Shown piece after piece: positions 1 to 8,039 of a stretch of DNA of 64,000 bases. The position numbers and the translations under genes were made by a program. The stretch lies in contig NZ_JAHWGT010000024.1 in NCBI RefSeq assembly GCF_020873895.1, forward strand, positions 46,448 through 110,447, written 5' to 3'. The notes under the pieces are model-generated. The model saw only the letters and a program-made list of their open reading frames with translations. It was not told the DNA's origin and did not search any database. Position 1 is the stretch's first letter, and each line of letters starts with the position of its first letter. Source of the DNA: Streptomyces sp. DH12. Lineage in GTDB: Bacteria; Actinomycetota; Actinomycetes; Streptomycetales; Streptomycetaceae.

Positions 1-1503
1 CACGTAGTAGATCCTCGGCAGCTTCGACGCGTCCGCGTCCTTGCCGACCTTGATCCAGTGGGCCATGTAGTCGCCCATGTTGTACCCGCAGAACGGCAGC
101 ATCGCGAACGGGTCGCGGCGCAGCTCGCCGACCTTGCCCTCGGCTGCGGCGGTCTTCTCGGAGGCGACGTTCGCGCCGAGGAAGACGCCGTGCTGCCAGT
201 CGAACGACTCGGTGACCAGCGGGACCGCGGAGGCGCGGCGGCCGCCGAAGAGGATCGCCGAGATCGGCACGCCCTTGGGGTCCTCCCACTCGGGCGCGAT
301 GATCGGGCACTGTGCGGCGGGCACGGTGAAGCGGGCGTTGGGGTGGGCGGCCGGGGTGCCGGACTCGGGTGTCCAGTCGTTGCCCTTCCAGTCCGTGAGG
401 TGCTCGGGCGCCTTCTCGGTCATGCCCTCCCACCACACGTCGCCGTCGTCGGTGAGCGCGACGTTGGTGAAGACGGCGTTGCCCCAGAGGGTCTTCATGG
501 CGTTGGCGTTGGTGTGCTCGCCGGTGCCGGGCGCGACGCCGAAGAAGCCGGCCTCGGGGTTGATCGCGTAGAGGCGGCCGTCCTCGCCGAAGCGCATCCA
601 GGCGATGTCGTCGCCGATCGTCTCGACGGTCCAGCCGGAGATCGTGGGCTCCAGCATCGCGAGGTTCGTCTTGCCGCACGCGGAGGGGAAGGCGGCGGCG
701 ACGTACTTGGACTCGCCCTGCGGCGGGGTCAGCTTCAGGATCAGCATGTGCTCGGCCAGCCAGCCCTCGTCGCGGGCCATGACGGACGCGATGCGCAGGG
801 CGTAGCACTTCTTGCCGAGCAGGGCGTTGCCGCCGTAGCCGGAGCCGTAGGACCAGATCTCCCGGGTCTCGGGGAAGTGGGAGATGTACTTCGTGCTGTT
901 GCACGGCCACGGCACGTCGGCCTGGCCGGGCTCCAGCGGGGCGCCGAGGGTGTGCACGGCCTTGACGAAGAACCCGTCCTCGCCCAGCTCGTCCAGGACG
1001 TCCTGGCCCATGCGGGTCATGGTGCGCATGGAGACGGCCACGTACGCGGAGTCGGTGATCTCGACGCCGATCGCGGAGAGCGGCGAGCCGACGGGGCCCA
1101 TGCAGAACGGCACCACGTACATCGTGCGGCCGCGCATCGCGCCGCGGAAGATGCCCCGCTCGCCGGCGAAGAGCTCCTTCATCTCCGCCGGGGCCTTCCA
1201 GTGGTTGGTCGGGCCGGCGTCCTCCTCCTTCTCGGAGCAGATGAAGGTGCGGTCCTCGACGCGCGCGACGTCGGTCGGGTCGGACGCGGCGTAGTACGAG
1301 TTCGGGCGCAGCGTCGGGTCCAGCTTCCGGAAGGTGCCCTTGGCGACGAGCTCCTCGCACAGGCGCTCGTACTCGGCCTCCGACCCGTCGCACCACACGA
1401 CTGCGTCGGGCTGGGTGATCGCTGCGATCTCGTCGACCCAGGCGACGAGCGCCTGGTGCTGGGTGGGGGCCGGGGTGCTGGGAGCCGCGTTGTCGCGCGC
1501 CAC
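1..1503 (-). CDS. pckG: phosphoenolpyruvate carboxykinase (GTP), 3' end cut by window edge
   Basis: The enzyme decarboxylates and phosphorylates oxaloacetate to phosphoenolpyruvate using GTP, the first committed step of gluconeogenesis, in the cytosol. Reading the minus strand from a GTG at 1503 gives 501 codons with landmarks of the GTP family: the motif [13 protein letters not shown] (P-loop with the hyper-reactive cysteine), the stretch [13 protein letters not shown] that binds metal, and [14 protein letters not shown]. The family is usually about 600 residues, so roughly 100 C-terminal residues lie left of the window. An AAGGAG ribosome site sits 6-11 bases before the GTG. The gene is divergent from the hemolysin III gene across a 220-bp spacer. 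A long plus-strand reading frame covering it is an artefact of GC-rich codon bias. Confidence 0.96.
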   Translation of the reverse strand, partial: MARDNAAPSTPAPTQHQALVAWVDEIAAITQPDAVVWCDGSEAEYERLCEELVAKGTFRKLDPTLRPNSYYAASDPTDVARVEDRTFICSEKEEDAGPTNHWKAPAEMKELFAGERGIFRGAMRGRTMYVVPFCMGPVGSPLSAIGVEITDSAYVAVSMRTMTRMGQDVLDELGEDGFFVKAVHTLGAPLEPGQADVPWPCNSTKYISHFPETREIWSYGSGYGGNALLGKKCYALRIASVMARDEGWLAEHMLILKLTPPQGESKYVAAAFPSACGKTNLAMLEPTISGWTVETIGDDIAWMRFGEDGRLYAINPEAGFFGVAPGTGEHTNANAMKTLWGNAVFTNVALTDDGDVWWEGMTEKAPEHLTDWKGNDWTPESGTPAAHPNARFTVPAAQCPIIAPEWEDPKGVPISAILFGGRRASAVPLVTESFDWQHGVFLGANVASEKTAAAEGKVGELRRDPFAMLPFCGYNMGDYMAHWIKVGKDADASKLPRIYYV

Positions 1504-1694
1504 GGTTGCTCCTTGTTGAGGGGTTTGTGGTTGTTGCCCCGTGGGGGCTGCGACCCGGACGCTGCGCTGCACTGCTACCCCTGGCGCTCATCCGGTGCCG
1601 ACCGCACTCATTTGATCATCCGACGTGGACGCCCATATGTCCAGAGGGCCTCTCACGTGAGCATCGCCACTTGTGTCCGGTGCGAGGTGGGGCC

Positions 1695-1717
1695 ACCTAC
1701 GGGGGCGTAGGTAGCAT
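1695..1717 (+). promoter_or_regulatory. Inverted repeat overlapping a candidate -10 box before the hemolysin III gene
   Basis: ACCTACG (1695-1701) and CGTAGGT (1706-1712) are perfect inverted arms around GGGG. The right arm touches a TANNNT hexamer, TAGCAT (1712-1717), that ends 6 bases before the ATG at 1724. Such a spacing would give a leaderless transcript, and the palindrome would be placed to work as an operator. No convincing -35 hexamer was seen, so the promoter itself is inferred. Confidence 0.35.
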
Positions 1718-1723
1718 TCCGTC

Positions 1724-2416
1724 ATGACCGCCGCCGCCGTGACCAACGAGACCGACGCCGACACGACGACGACCGCCGAGCTGCTCAAGCCGCTGCTACG
1801 GGGGTGGTTGCACGCCGCGATGTTCCCCGTCGTCCTGGTCGCCGGACTCGCCCTCACGGCGCTCGCCGACTCCACGCGCGGCCGGCTCGCCTGCGCCGTC
1901 TACACGCTCACCGCCTGCCTCCTCTTCGGCATCAGCGCCCTGTACCACCGGGGCGACTGGGGGCCGCGCGCCACGGCGGTGCTGCGCCGGCTGGACCACG
2001 CCAACATCTTCCTGATCATCGCGGGCACGTATACCCCGCTGACGCTGCTGCTCCTCCCGGGGTCCACCGGCCGGGTGCTGCTGTGGGCCGTCTGGGCGGC
2101 GGCGGTGGCGGGCATAGCGTTCCGCGTCTTCTGGGTCGGCGCCCCCCGCTGGCTGTACACGCCGTGCTACATCGCGATGGGGTGGGTGGCCGTCTTCTTC
2201 CTGCCGGACTTCCTGCGGACGGGCGGCGTCGCGGTCCTCGTCCTGGTCGTCGTCGGCGGGCTCCTCTACAGCGCCGGCGGCGTGGTCTACGGCATCAAGA
2301 GGCCGAACCCCTCACCCCGCTGGTTCGGCTTCCACGAGGTGTTCCACCTGCTCACGCTGGCCGCGTTCATCACGCACTACGTGGGCATCTCCCTGGTGGC
2401 CTACCGCCATACGTAG
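1724..2416 (+). CDS. hemolysin III / PAQR-family membrane protein (TrhA-like)
   Basis: A 230-residue integral membrane protein of the hemolysin III (PAQR) family, whose bacterial members affect membrane fluidity and lipid homeostasis; the historic hemolysin name does not imply a toxin. About seven hydrophobic segments follow a short hydrophilic N-terminus. Family landmarks are SALYHRGDW (early His), [16 protein letters not shown], and the C-terminal [16 protein letters not shown] with the histidines of the presumed metal site. The gene is divergent from pckG. Its last 105 bp are overlapped by the opposite-strand reading frame of the downstream thioredoxin-domain gene. Family assignment is secure; substrate and role are not shown by the sequence. 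Confidence 0.92.
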   Translation: MTAAAVTNETDADTTTTAELLKPLLRGWLHAAMFPVVLVAGLALTALADSTRGRLACAVYTLTACLLFGISALYHRGDWGPRATAVLRRLDHANIFLIIAGTYTPLTLLLLPGSTGRVLLWAVWAAAVAGIAFRVFWVGAPRWLYTPCYIAMGWVAVFFLPDFLRTGGVAVLVLVVVGGLLYSAGGVVYGIKRPNPSPRWFGFHEVFHLLTLAAFITHYVGISLVAYRHT

Positions 2417-4447
2417 GCCCTGCCCGACAGTCCCCGGCAAGGCGGTCCCGCCCCCGTATGTCGTCGGGGCGTCGCAGGTGAAGTGGCGGCACACGTACGC
2501 CGCGGGCCGCCCGTCGACCAGGGGCCGGTCGCGCAGCAGCGGGAACTCCTCGCCGTCCGGCTCCCCCACGGCGACCACCGCGCCCGGCGCCGTGCCGAGC
2601 AGCGCGGCCCGGTGCAGCGCGCGGGTGGCGTCCTCGCCGCGCGGACCGGCGACCGCGATCTCCCGCGGGCCGTCCAGCAGCGCCTCCGCCACCGCCAGCC
2701 CCCAGCCGACGAACCGGGGCGCGCGGGGACCCAGCGCCCGCACCACGCCGAGTGCCTTCTCCGCGGCGGTCCGGTGGGCCTCCGAGCCGGTCTGCGCCGC
2801 GTACGACAGCAGCGCCCCGGCCGCGGCGGTCCACCCGGACGGCGCGGCGTTGTCGGTGGGGTCCTGCGGGCGGCGGATCAGCGTCTCGGCGTCGTGGGCG
2901 GTGTCGTACAGCTGCCCGCCCTCGCCGGTGAAGCGGTCCAGCACGTGGTCGAGGAGGAAGCCCGCGAAGTCCAGCCAGACGCCCTCGCCGGTGACCGCCG
3001 CCAGCGCGAGGAAGCCCTCCGCGACGTCCCCGTAGTCCTCCAGCACCCCGGCGTTCGCGCCGCGCCGCCCGTCCCTCGACGTCCGCGCGAGCCGCCCCGC
3101 CTCGTCGAGGTGGAGCCGCACCAGCAGGTCGGCGGCCTCGGTGGCCCGCTCGACGAGGTCGGGCCGGTCGAAGTACGCGCCGGTCTCGGCGAGCGCGGCG
3201 ACGGCCAGGCCGTTCCACGCGGCGACGACCTTGTCGTCGCGTCCGGGCCGGGCCCGCTCCGCGCGCGCCGCGAGCAGCCGCTCGCGGATCCGGCCGAGCC
3301 GCTCGGCGTCCACCGGCCCGGCGTCCCGCGGCAGCCGCAGCACGGAGGCGCCCTCCTCGAAGGTGCCCTCCTCGGTGACGCCGTAGTGGTGGGCGGCGTA
3401 CGCGGCGTCGTCCTCGCCCAGCACCTCGCGCAGCTGCGCGGGCGTCCACACGTAGTACGCGCCCTCGACGTGCCGGCCCGTGCCGTCGTCGGAGTCCGCG
3501 TCCAGCGCGGACGCGAAGCCGCCCTCCGCGGTGCGCAGCTCGCGCACCATGAAGTCGGCCGTCTCCAGGGCGACCCGCCGGGCGAGGTCGCTCCCCGTGG
3601 TCCGCCACAGGTGCGCGTAGGCACGGCACAGCAGGGCGTTGTCGTACAGCATCTTCTCGAAGTGGGGCACCACCCACTCGCGGTCCACGGAGTACCGGGC
3701 GAAGCCGCCGCCCAGCTGGTCGTAGATGCCGCCGCGCGCCATCGCCTCGCACGTGTCGGCGGCCATCTCCAGGGCGCCCTCGGCGCCGGTGCGGGCGTGG
3801 TGGCGCAGCAGGAACTCCACGGTCATCGACGGCGGGAACTTCGGCGCCCCGCCGAAGCCGCCGTGCTGCTCGTCGTACTCCCGGGTGAGGCCCAGGAGCG
3901 CCTGGGCGAGCTCCTGCTCACCGGGCACGCCCTCGCCGGCGACCGCGAGCGACCGGCCGGACAGCTCGCGCACGATGTTCCCCGCGACCTCCCCCACCTC
4001 GTCGCGCCGGTCCCGCCAGGCCACCGCGACGCCCTCCAGGACCTGCCCGAAGGACGGGGACCCGTGGCGCGGCTCGGGCGGGAAGTACGTACCGAAGTAG
4101 AAGGGCTCGGCGTCCGGGGTCATGAAGACGGTCATCGGCCAGCCGCCGTGCCCGGTGGCGGCCTGCACGGCCTCCATGTACACGGCGTCCACGTCGGGCC
4201 GCTCCTCGCGGTCGACCTTGACGGGGACGAAGTGCTCGTTGAGGTAGGCCGCGGTCTTCTCGTCCTCGAAGGACTCGTGCGCCATGACGTGGCACCAGTG
4301 GCACGCCGAGTACCCGACCGACAGCAGAACGGGCACGTCCCGCCGTCGCGCCTCCTCGAACGCCTCCGGCGTCCAGGGCCACCAGTCGACGGGATTGGAG
4401 GCGTGCTGGAGCAGGTAAGGCGACGTCGCGGTCGCGAGTCGGTTCAT
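2312..4447 (-). CDS. thioredoxin-domain protein of the YyaL / SSP411 (DUF255) family
   Basis: A 711-residue protein with the DUF255 N-terminus ([24 protein letters not shown]) followed by a thioredoxin fold carrying [16 protein letters not shown], where Cys-x-x-Cys is the presumed redox pair. The rest forms a six-hairpin-glycosidase-like helical barrel ([35 protein letters not shown]). Homologues are widespread and their biochemical role is unsettled. Typical proteins end soon after [11 protein letters not shown]; here the frame runs on for about 47 residues of low-complexity sequence and overlaps the convergent hemolysin III gene by 105 bp, so the true C-terminus may have been altered by a small frameshift near 2450. 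The ATG at 4447 matches the conserved N-terminus. Confidence 0.9.
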   Translation of the reverse strand: MNRLATATSPYLLQHASNPVDWWPWTPEAFEEARRRDVPVLLSVGYSACHWCHVMAHESFEDEKTAAYLNEHFVPVKVDREERPDVDAVYMEAVQAATGHGGWPMTVFMTPDAEPFYFGTYFPPEPRHGSPSFGQVLEGVAVAWRDRRDEVGEVAGNIVRELSGRSLAVAGEGVPGEQELAQALLGLTREYDEQHGGFGGAPKFPPSMTVEFLLRHHARTGAEGALEMAADTCEAMARGGIYDQLGGGFARYSVDREWVVPHFEKMLYDNALLCRAYAHLWRTTGSDLARRVALETADFMVRELRTAEGGFASALDADSDDGTGRHVEGAYYVWTPAQLREVLGEDDAAYAAHHYGVTEEGTFEEGASVLRLPRDAGPVDAERLGRIRERLLAARAERARPGRDDKVVAAWNGLAVAALAETGAYFDRPDLVERATEAADLLVRLHLDEAGRLARTSRDGRRGANAGVLEDYGDVAEGFLALAAVTGEGVWLDFAGFLLDHVLDRFTGEGGQLYDTAHDAETLIRRPQDPTDNAAPSGWTAAAGALLSYAAQTGSEAHRTAAEKALGVVRALGPRAPRFVGWGLAVAEALLDGPREIAVAGPRGEDATRALHRAALLGTAPGAVVAVGEPDGEEFPLLRDRPLVDGRPAAYVCRHFTCDAPTTYGGGTALPGTVGQGLRMAVGHQGDAHVVRDERGQREQVEHLVEAEPAG

Positions 4448-4883
4448 ACCGCCATCGTCGCACGATCAAGCCCTTCCGACCTACGGCATCTGCGACTCCG
4501 GCCGGACCCCTCATCTCAGCGGACCAACGCTGCCTCGCAACGATTCGCATCACCACGCCTGACGCGTGCAGCGCACGCCCGCGACCGTGCGCACGAGCGA
4601 GAGAGCAGCGGGGCACGAATACCTTCGCCACCAGGGACTGGAGGGGATCCCGAGGTACCAGGTCGCCTGATACCCCAGGACGCTGCCGAGCAGGCCCGCC
4701 ATGGAGGAGCACAAGGCAGCTCGCACGGACAGGCTCGCTGACGGGACACCACACGGAGCACAGCTCCGGTATTGCGGGCTGGACAGCGCGAGGGCACCTG
4801 CCGCTCAGCGCACGCCATTGCTCACGACCAGCCGACCGACGCAACAGCCGAGCGGTCGTGGCGGGCAGATAGACTTCAGCCCC
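4448..4883. other. 436-bp spacer at the left edge of the accessory island
   Basis: There is no convincing gene here. An open frame on the minus strand at 4516-4818 is rich in Cys and Arg and has no recognisable family, so I treat it as noise. The stretch separates core-type DNA from the lower-GC methyltransferase gene and is the likely left border of the inserted block. I see no tRNA, attachment-site repeat or integrase in it. Confidence 0.5.
4870..4875 (+). promoter_or_regulatory. Candidate -10 box of the methyltransferase gene (possibly leaderless)
   Basis: TAGACT fits the TANNNT consensus and ends 8 bases before the ATG at 4884. No Shine-Dalgarno sequence lies between them. This is the arrangement of leaderless Streptomyces transcripts. 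No good -35 hexamer was found at the expected spacing, so the call rests on one hexamer and its distance from the start. Confidence 0.35.
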
Positions 4884-6194
4884 ATGAGCACCCCAGGAAC
4901 ACAGATTGACCCTCTCGATGGCGTCCGCATCCTGGACCTTTTCGCCGGTCCCGGTGGCCTTGATGTGGCCGCACACTTCCTGGGGTACAAGAGTATCGGC
5001 ATCGAATGGGATCGGAACGCTTGCGAAACCCGTTACGCGGCCGGCCTGCCGACGATCCACGCCGATGTCAGCGTCATGCGTCAAACACGTTTCGACGAGA
5101 TCCCCCAGTCAGTGGACGTGTTGGCCGGCGGGCCCCCGTGCCAGTCTTTCTCCGTGGCGGGGCGTGGTGCCGGAAGGGCAGCGCTCGAAACCGTGAAAGA
5201 GTTCATCCGCCGACTCGTCTCCAGCGAGGAAGAATCCCGGATCGATGAGGACCTGCACTCCCTCAACGTGGATCCACGCACCGCACTGGTGTTGGAACCC
5301 CTCCGCTGGCTCCTCAAGGCAATAGAGACGGACGGCCGTGACCCGTACAGAGTCATCGTCCTGGAACAGGTGCCGGCGGTCCTGCCCTTGTGGGATGTCT
5401 ACGCCCAGCTTCTGCGCAGTGGCGAAGGACGACTCCGAGGCGTCAAGTATGACGCGGACTGCTGGGAATTGAAGACCGAACAATTCGGAGTCCCACAGAC
5501 ACGCACTCGAGCGGTGCTCGTCGCGCGCCTCGTAGGCTCCGGCGCCGTCTCACCACCCGACCCGACAAACCGCCCCTTCGACGTACGTCGCAGAGGGAGT
5601 AATACGGGCCAGACGGAAGCATTCCAGACCAAATCCTCCGCCAAGGACACCTGGGTCTCCATGGCAAAGGCGCTCGATGCCGCTGACGCCCTGCCAGAAT
5701 CGTCAGTCGACATGTCCAGGTTCCGTACCGAGGGTGACACAAAGTTCTTCGTCGTATCCAACTACGGATCGAACGGCGACCCCAAAAAGCGCGGTCGGCG
5801 GCTTTCCTCCGAACCCGCTTTCACCGTCACCGGCAAGGTGTCCCGCAACAAGATCTTCAGGACTCAGGCAGATTTCGACGAAAACAGATTCGACCGTTTC
5901 ACGATCGCTGAGTCCGGGGTCCTTCAGACCTTCCCGCACAACTTTCCCTGGTCGGGCAACGACCAGGCGCAGCAGGTCGGAAACGCCGTGCCACCCCGGC
6001 TCGGCATGCACGTCCTCAGCAGTGCCCTGAGCGGTACTGCTCCGTCGAAGGCTCAGCTGGCGGACTCGACTACCTGGCGGGAGGTGAGCCCCGAACTGAC
6101 CGCTCGACTCCGTGACATCGGGTGCGGTGACCGAACCCGATGCCCCGAGGGCAGCCATAAGGTCAGCCGGGCTCGCCGGAAGCCCGCCCTCTGA
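4884..6194 (+). CDS. DNA (cytosine-5-)-methyltransferase of the island
   Basis: A 436-residue C5-cytosine DNA methyltransferase. Visible motifs are the SAM-binding motif I ILDLFAGPGGL (about residues 16-26), the acidic motif II residue in GIEWD (41-43), the catalytic Cys in GGPPCQSFS (Cys86), the motif VIII QTRTRAVLVA and the C-terminal QVGNAVPPRL. Motif VI, usually ENV, reads EQV here (LEQVPAVLP). The ATG at 4884 was chosen over an upstream in-frame ATG because motif I then lies at the usual distance. Codon use has noticeably more A/T at third positions than the flanking core genes, a sign of transfer. It is convergent with the DUF6339-like gene, overlapping it by 32 bp. In this context it probably marks self DNA for the adjacent helicase/nuclease genes. 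Confidence 0.93.
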   Translation: MSTPGTQIDPLDGVRILDLFAGPGGLDVAAHFLGYKSIGIEWDRNACETRYAAGLPTIHADVSVMRQTRFDEIPQSVDVLAGGPPCQSFSVAGRGAGRAALETVKEFIRRLVSSEEESRIDEDLHSLNVDPRTALVLEPLRWLLKAIETDGRDPYRVIVLEQVPAVLPLWDVYAQLLRSGEGRLRGVKYDADCWELKTEQFGVPQTRTRAVLVARLVGSGAVSPPDPTNRPFDVRRRGSNTGQTEAFQTKSSAKDTWVSMAKALDAADALPESSVDMSRFRTEGDTKFFVVSNYGSNGDPKKRGRRLSSEPAFTVTGKVSRNKIFRTQADFDENRFDRFTIAESGVLQTFPHNFPWSGNDQAQQVGNAVPPRLGMHVLSSALSGTAPSKAQLADSTTWREVSPELTARLRDIGCGDRTRCPEGSHKVSRARRKPAL

Positions 6195-7050
6195 CCGACA
6201 CGTCGGCGAACAGTTCCTCGAAGTGGGCGACCAGGTACCGCACCGCGTCGTCCGGCACCCCTTCCTCCTCCGGTCCGTCCGGCAAGGTGTTCCGCGGAGC
6301 AGGCAGAGCGGAAGCCGCTCCCTCGATCCACTCACGCACTGCTTCTCCGTCGCGATCGACGTCGGGGGCGATGACGTCGTACATCAGGGTGACCGCTGCG
6401 GCGTTGATCGCCGGCATCAACGCATTAACCTCTCGCCCGGTCCGCACCGTGCCCCGCTCCAGGAGCCGAACCAGGGCCTGAGCGGTCGGGCGGTGGTCGA
6501 TGACATCGAGCCGCACCGCGGAATTGAGCATGTCCTGATTTCCGCAGGCGACGACGACGGGCCGGTAGTCCGGGCCGTCACGGAACAGCTCGGCTGTCCA
6601 CCAGAGCCTGGCGAATGCCTGCTTGTAGTGCGGACCGACGAACCTGTCCCGGGCCACGGCACGGGGTGACCCGTCAGCCCTCGGGTCGGGCAGGTGACGC
6701 CACACGACGTAGTCGGGCGCCACTCCGAGAGCCAGGTAGGTCCAGAAACCCTTCTCCGCGGCTTCCCTCCGCGTCAGCCGAAGGGTTTCGTGGAGCCTCG
6801 GCGCCAACCAGGCATCCGCAGCCGTCGGGCGTTCGGAGCGGAACATGTCCATTGCGTCGTCGATCAGGTCCCGGACACGGTACAACTCCGCTCGCACGTC
6901 ATCACCGGGCAGCGGCTCCGCCGCCTTGTTCAGGGCGATGGAACGTACGTCGTCTTGCCCCGCGAGAACCCCAGCCGTCAGGTACTCGGCAGCCTGCGCA
7001 TCGGAGATCAGAGCAAGCAGCTCCGGCAGGTGCTCCGGTCGGGAAGTCAC
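6163..7050 (-). CDS. DUF6339-like hypothetical protein, island component
   Basis: A 295-residue soluble protein, last of the leftward three-gene unit, starting at a GTG that overlaps the preceding stop by 4 bp (GTGA). From memory, the segment FWTYLALGVAPDYVVWRHL followed by RDRFVGPHYKQAFARLWWTAEL resembles DUF6339, a family seen beside methyltransferases and helicases in actinobacteria; this could not be checked. No catalytic motif, signal peptide or membrane span is evident. Its last 32 bp overlap the convergent methyltransferase gene. Translational coupling with the unknown 330-aa protein and the sigma-GHKL gene suggests the three act together. The DUF name is tentative; the existence of the gene is well supported. 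Confidence 0.72.
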   Translation of the reverse strand: MTSRPEHLPELLALISDAQAAEYLTAGVLAGQDDVRSIALNKAAEPLPGDDVRAELYRVRDLIDDAMDMFRSERPTAADAWLAPRLHETLRLTRREAAEKGFWTYLALGVAPDYVVWRHLPDPRADGSPRAVARDRFVGPHYKQAFARLWWTAELFRDGPDYRPVVVACGNQDMLNSAVRLDVIDHRPTAQALVRLLERGTVRTGREVNALMPAINAAAVTLMYDVIAPDVDRDGEAVREWIEGAASALPAPRNTLPDGPEEEGVPDDAVRYLVAHFEELFADVSVRGRASGEPG

Positions 7051-8039
7051 GCGTGGGCCTCCTGCTCGAACCGTTCGATATCACGGACAACAGAAGTCAA
7101 GGCCTTGGGGACATCGGCTCGACGAGCCGCGGCGTACTGGATCCGTGGTTGCATATCGGCCCATCCCCCTTCGCCGACACGCCTGTTGTGAACTTCGCGC
7201 AGGGCCGCCTCGGCCGATCGCCCGGGCACGATGTCCGGCAGCATCTCGCGGAGCACCGCGCCTCGCCAGTCCGGCGGGAAGAGCGGCGTCCCGTCCTCCT
7301 CGACCTCCAAGTCTCCCATGGCCGTATGGAACACCGCCGTCCACACCTCCGCACACATCTGCGCCAGCAGCATTTCGCCCACCATGGTCTCCATCTTCGA
7401 ACCCGGGCTCTGGACGAGTGCCGCGAACCCCTCAAAGTCGGAGTTCAGACGCACAGCCGGAATTCGTCCGGAGATGTCCACTATCCAGGGGACTTCCCTG
7501 AAGGGCCTCAACCACTCCTTGCCGCGAGCAAAACTGACAGCGGTGACGTCCAGTTCGCGGTCCCTCAGCGGCGCGTCGGAGATCACGTCGACGAGCCACT
7601 CCTTCTCGGTGGACCCGATGATCCTGCCCACCACACCACCCACCGTGGCAATCACATACACGGTGAGGGACGCCCGGTCGACGTGGCTGTCCCGGTCGAG
7701 TTCGACTTCCCCGGTCCACTCCTGACCGCCCTCGGCTCCGGGCGTCAGGCGAGCGACCGTTCGGGCGTTGGTGCTGCCCTCCGTCAGTACGGCGACGACG
7801 GCGATGTCCGACCAGTGCTTCCTCGTCTCGATCTCCCGCGCAGGCACCGACACCGCAAGTGACAGCCTGGCCGTGTGCCAGTCGTCCCGCTCTGCCATGC
7901 CGAGCGCGACGACCTGCTCGACCACCGACCATGCACGGGACTCCAAGTGCTCGCGGCTGTCGCCCGGACCGCGCAGTCGGACCGCGGTGACCCTGGTCGT
8001 CACCGGACCGGTCAACCGTGGATAGGCGTAGGCTTTCAC
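7047..8039 (-). CDS. unrecognised 330-aa island protein coupled to the GHKL gene
   Basis: I do not recognise this family. The gene starts with GTG overlapping the TGA of the upstream sigma-GHKL gene (GTGA, 8036-8039), and its own stop overlaps the next start in the same way. The predicted protein is soluble. Its first half looks beta-rich with alternating hydrophobic residues (for example ARLSLAVSVPAREIETRKHWSDIAVVAVL and ASLTVYVIATVGGVVGR), and the second half is mainly helical (MVGEMLLAQMCAEVWTAVFHTA). No nuclease, helicase or transferase signature is visible. Position and coupling imply it is an obligate partner or adaptor of the GHKL ATPase, but that is inference only. Confidence 0.8.
   Translation of the reverse strand: MKAYAYPRLTGPVTTRVTAVRLRGPGDSREHLESRAWSVVEQVVALGMAERDDWHTARLSLAVSVPAREIETRKHWSDIAVVAVLTEGSTNARTVARLTPGAEGGQEWTGEVELDRDSHVDRASLTVYVIATVGGVVGRIIGSTEKEWLVDVISDAPLRDRELDVTAVSFARGKEWLRPFREVPWIVDISGRIPAVRLNSDFEGFAALVQSPGSKMETMVGEMLLAQMCAEVWTAVFHTAMGDLEVEEDGTPLFPPDWRGAVLREMLPDIVPGRSAEAALREVHNRRVGEGGWADMQPRIQYAAARRADVPKALTSVVRDIERFEQEAHA

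Noticed and set aside
58-1710. Long open frame on the plus strand opposite the PEP carboxykinase gene
   Set aside because: It has Arg/Gly/His-rich composition with no family features, while the minus strand encodes a clear PEP carboxykinase. Antisense open frames are a by-product of high third-position GC.
4516-4818. Possible 100-aa gene on the minus strand before the methyltransferase
   Set aside because: Composition is Cys/Arg-rich, there is no ribosome site, and part of it overlaps the methyltransferase promoter.
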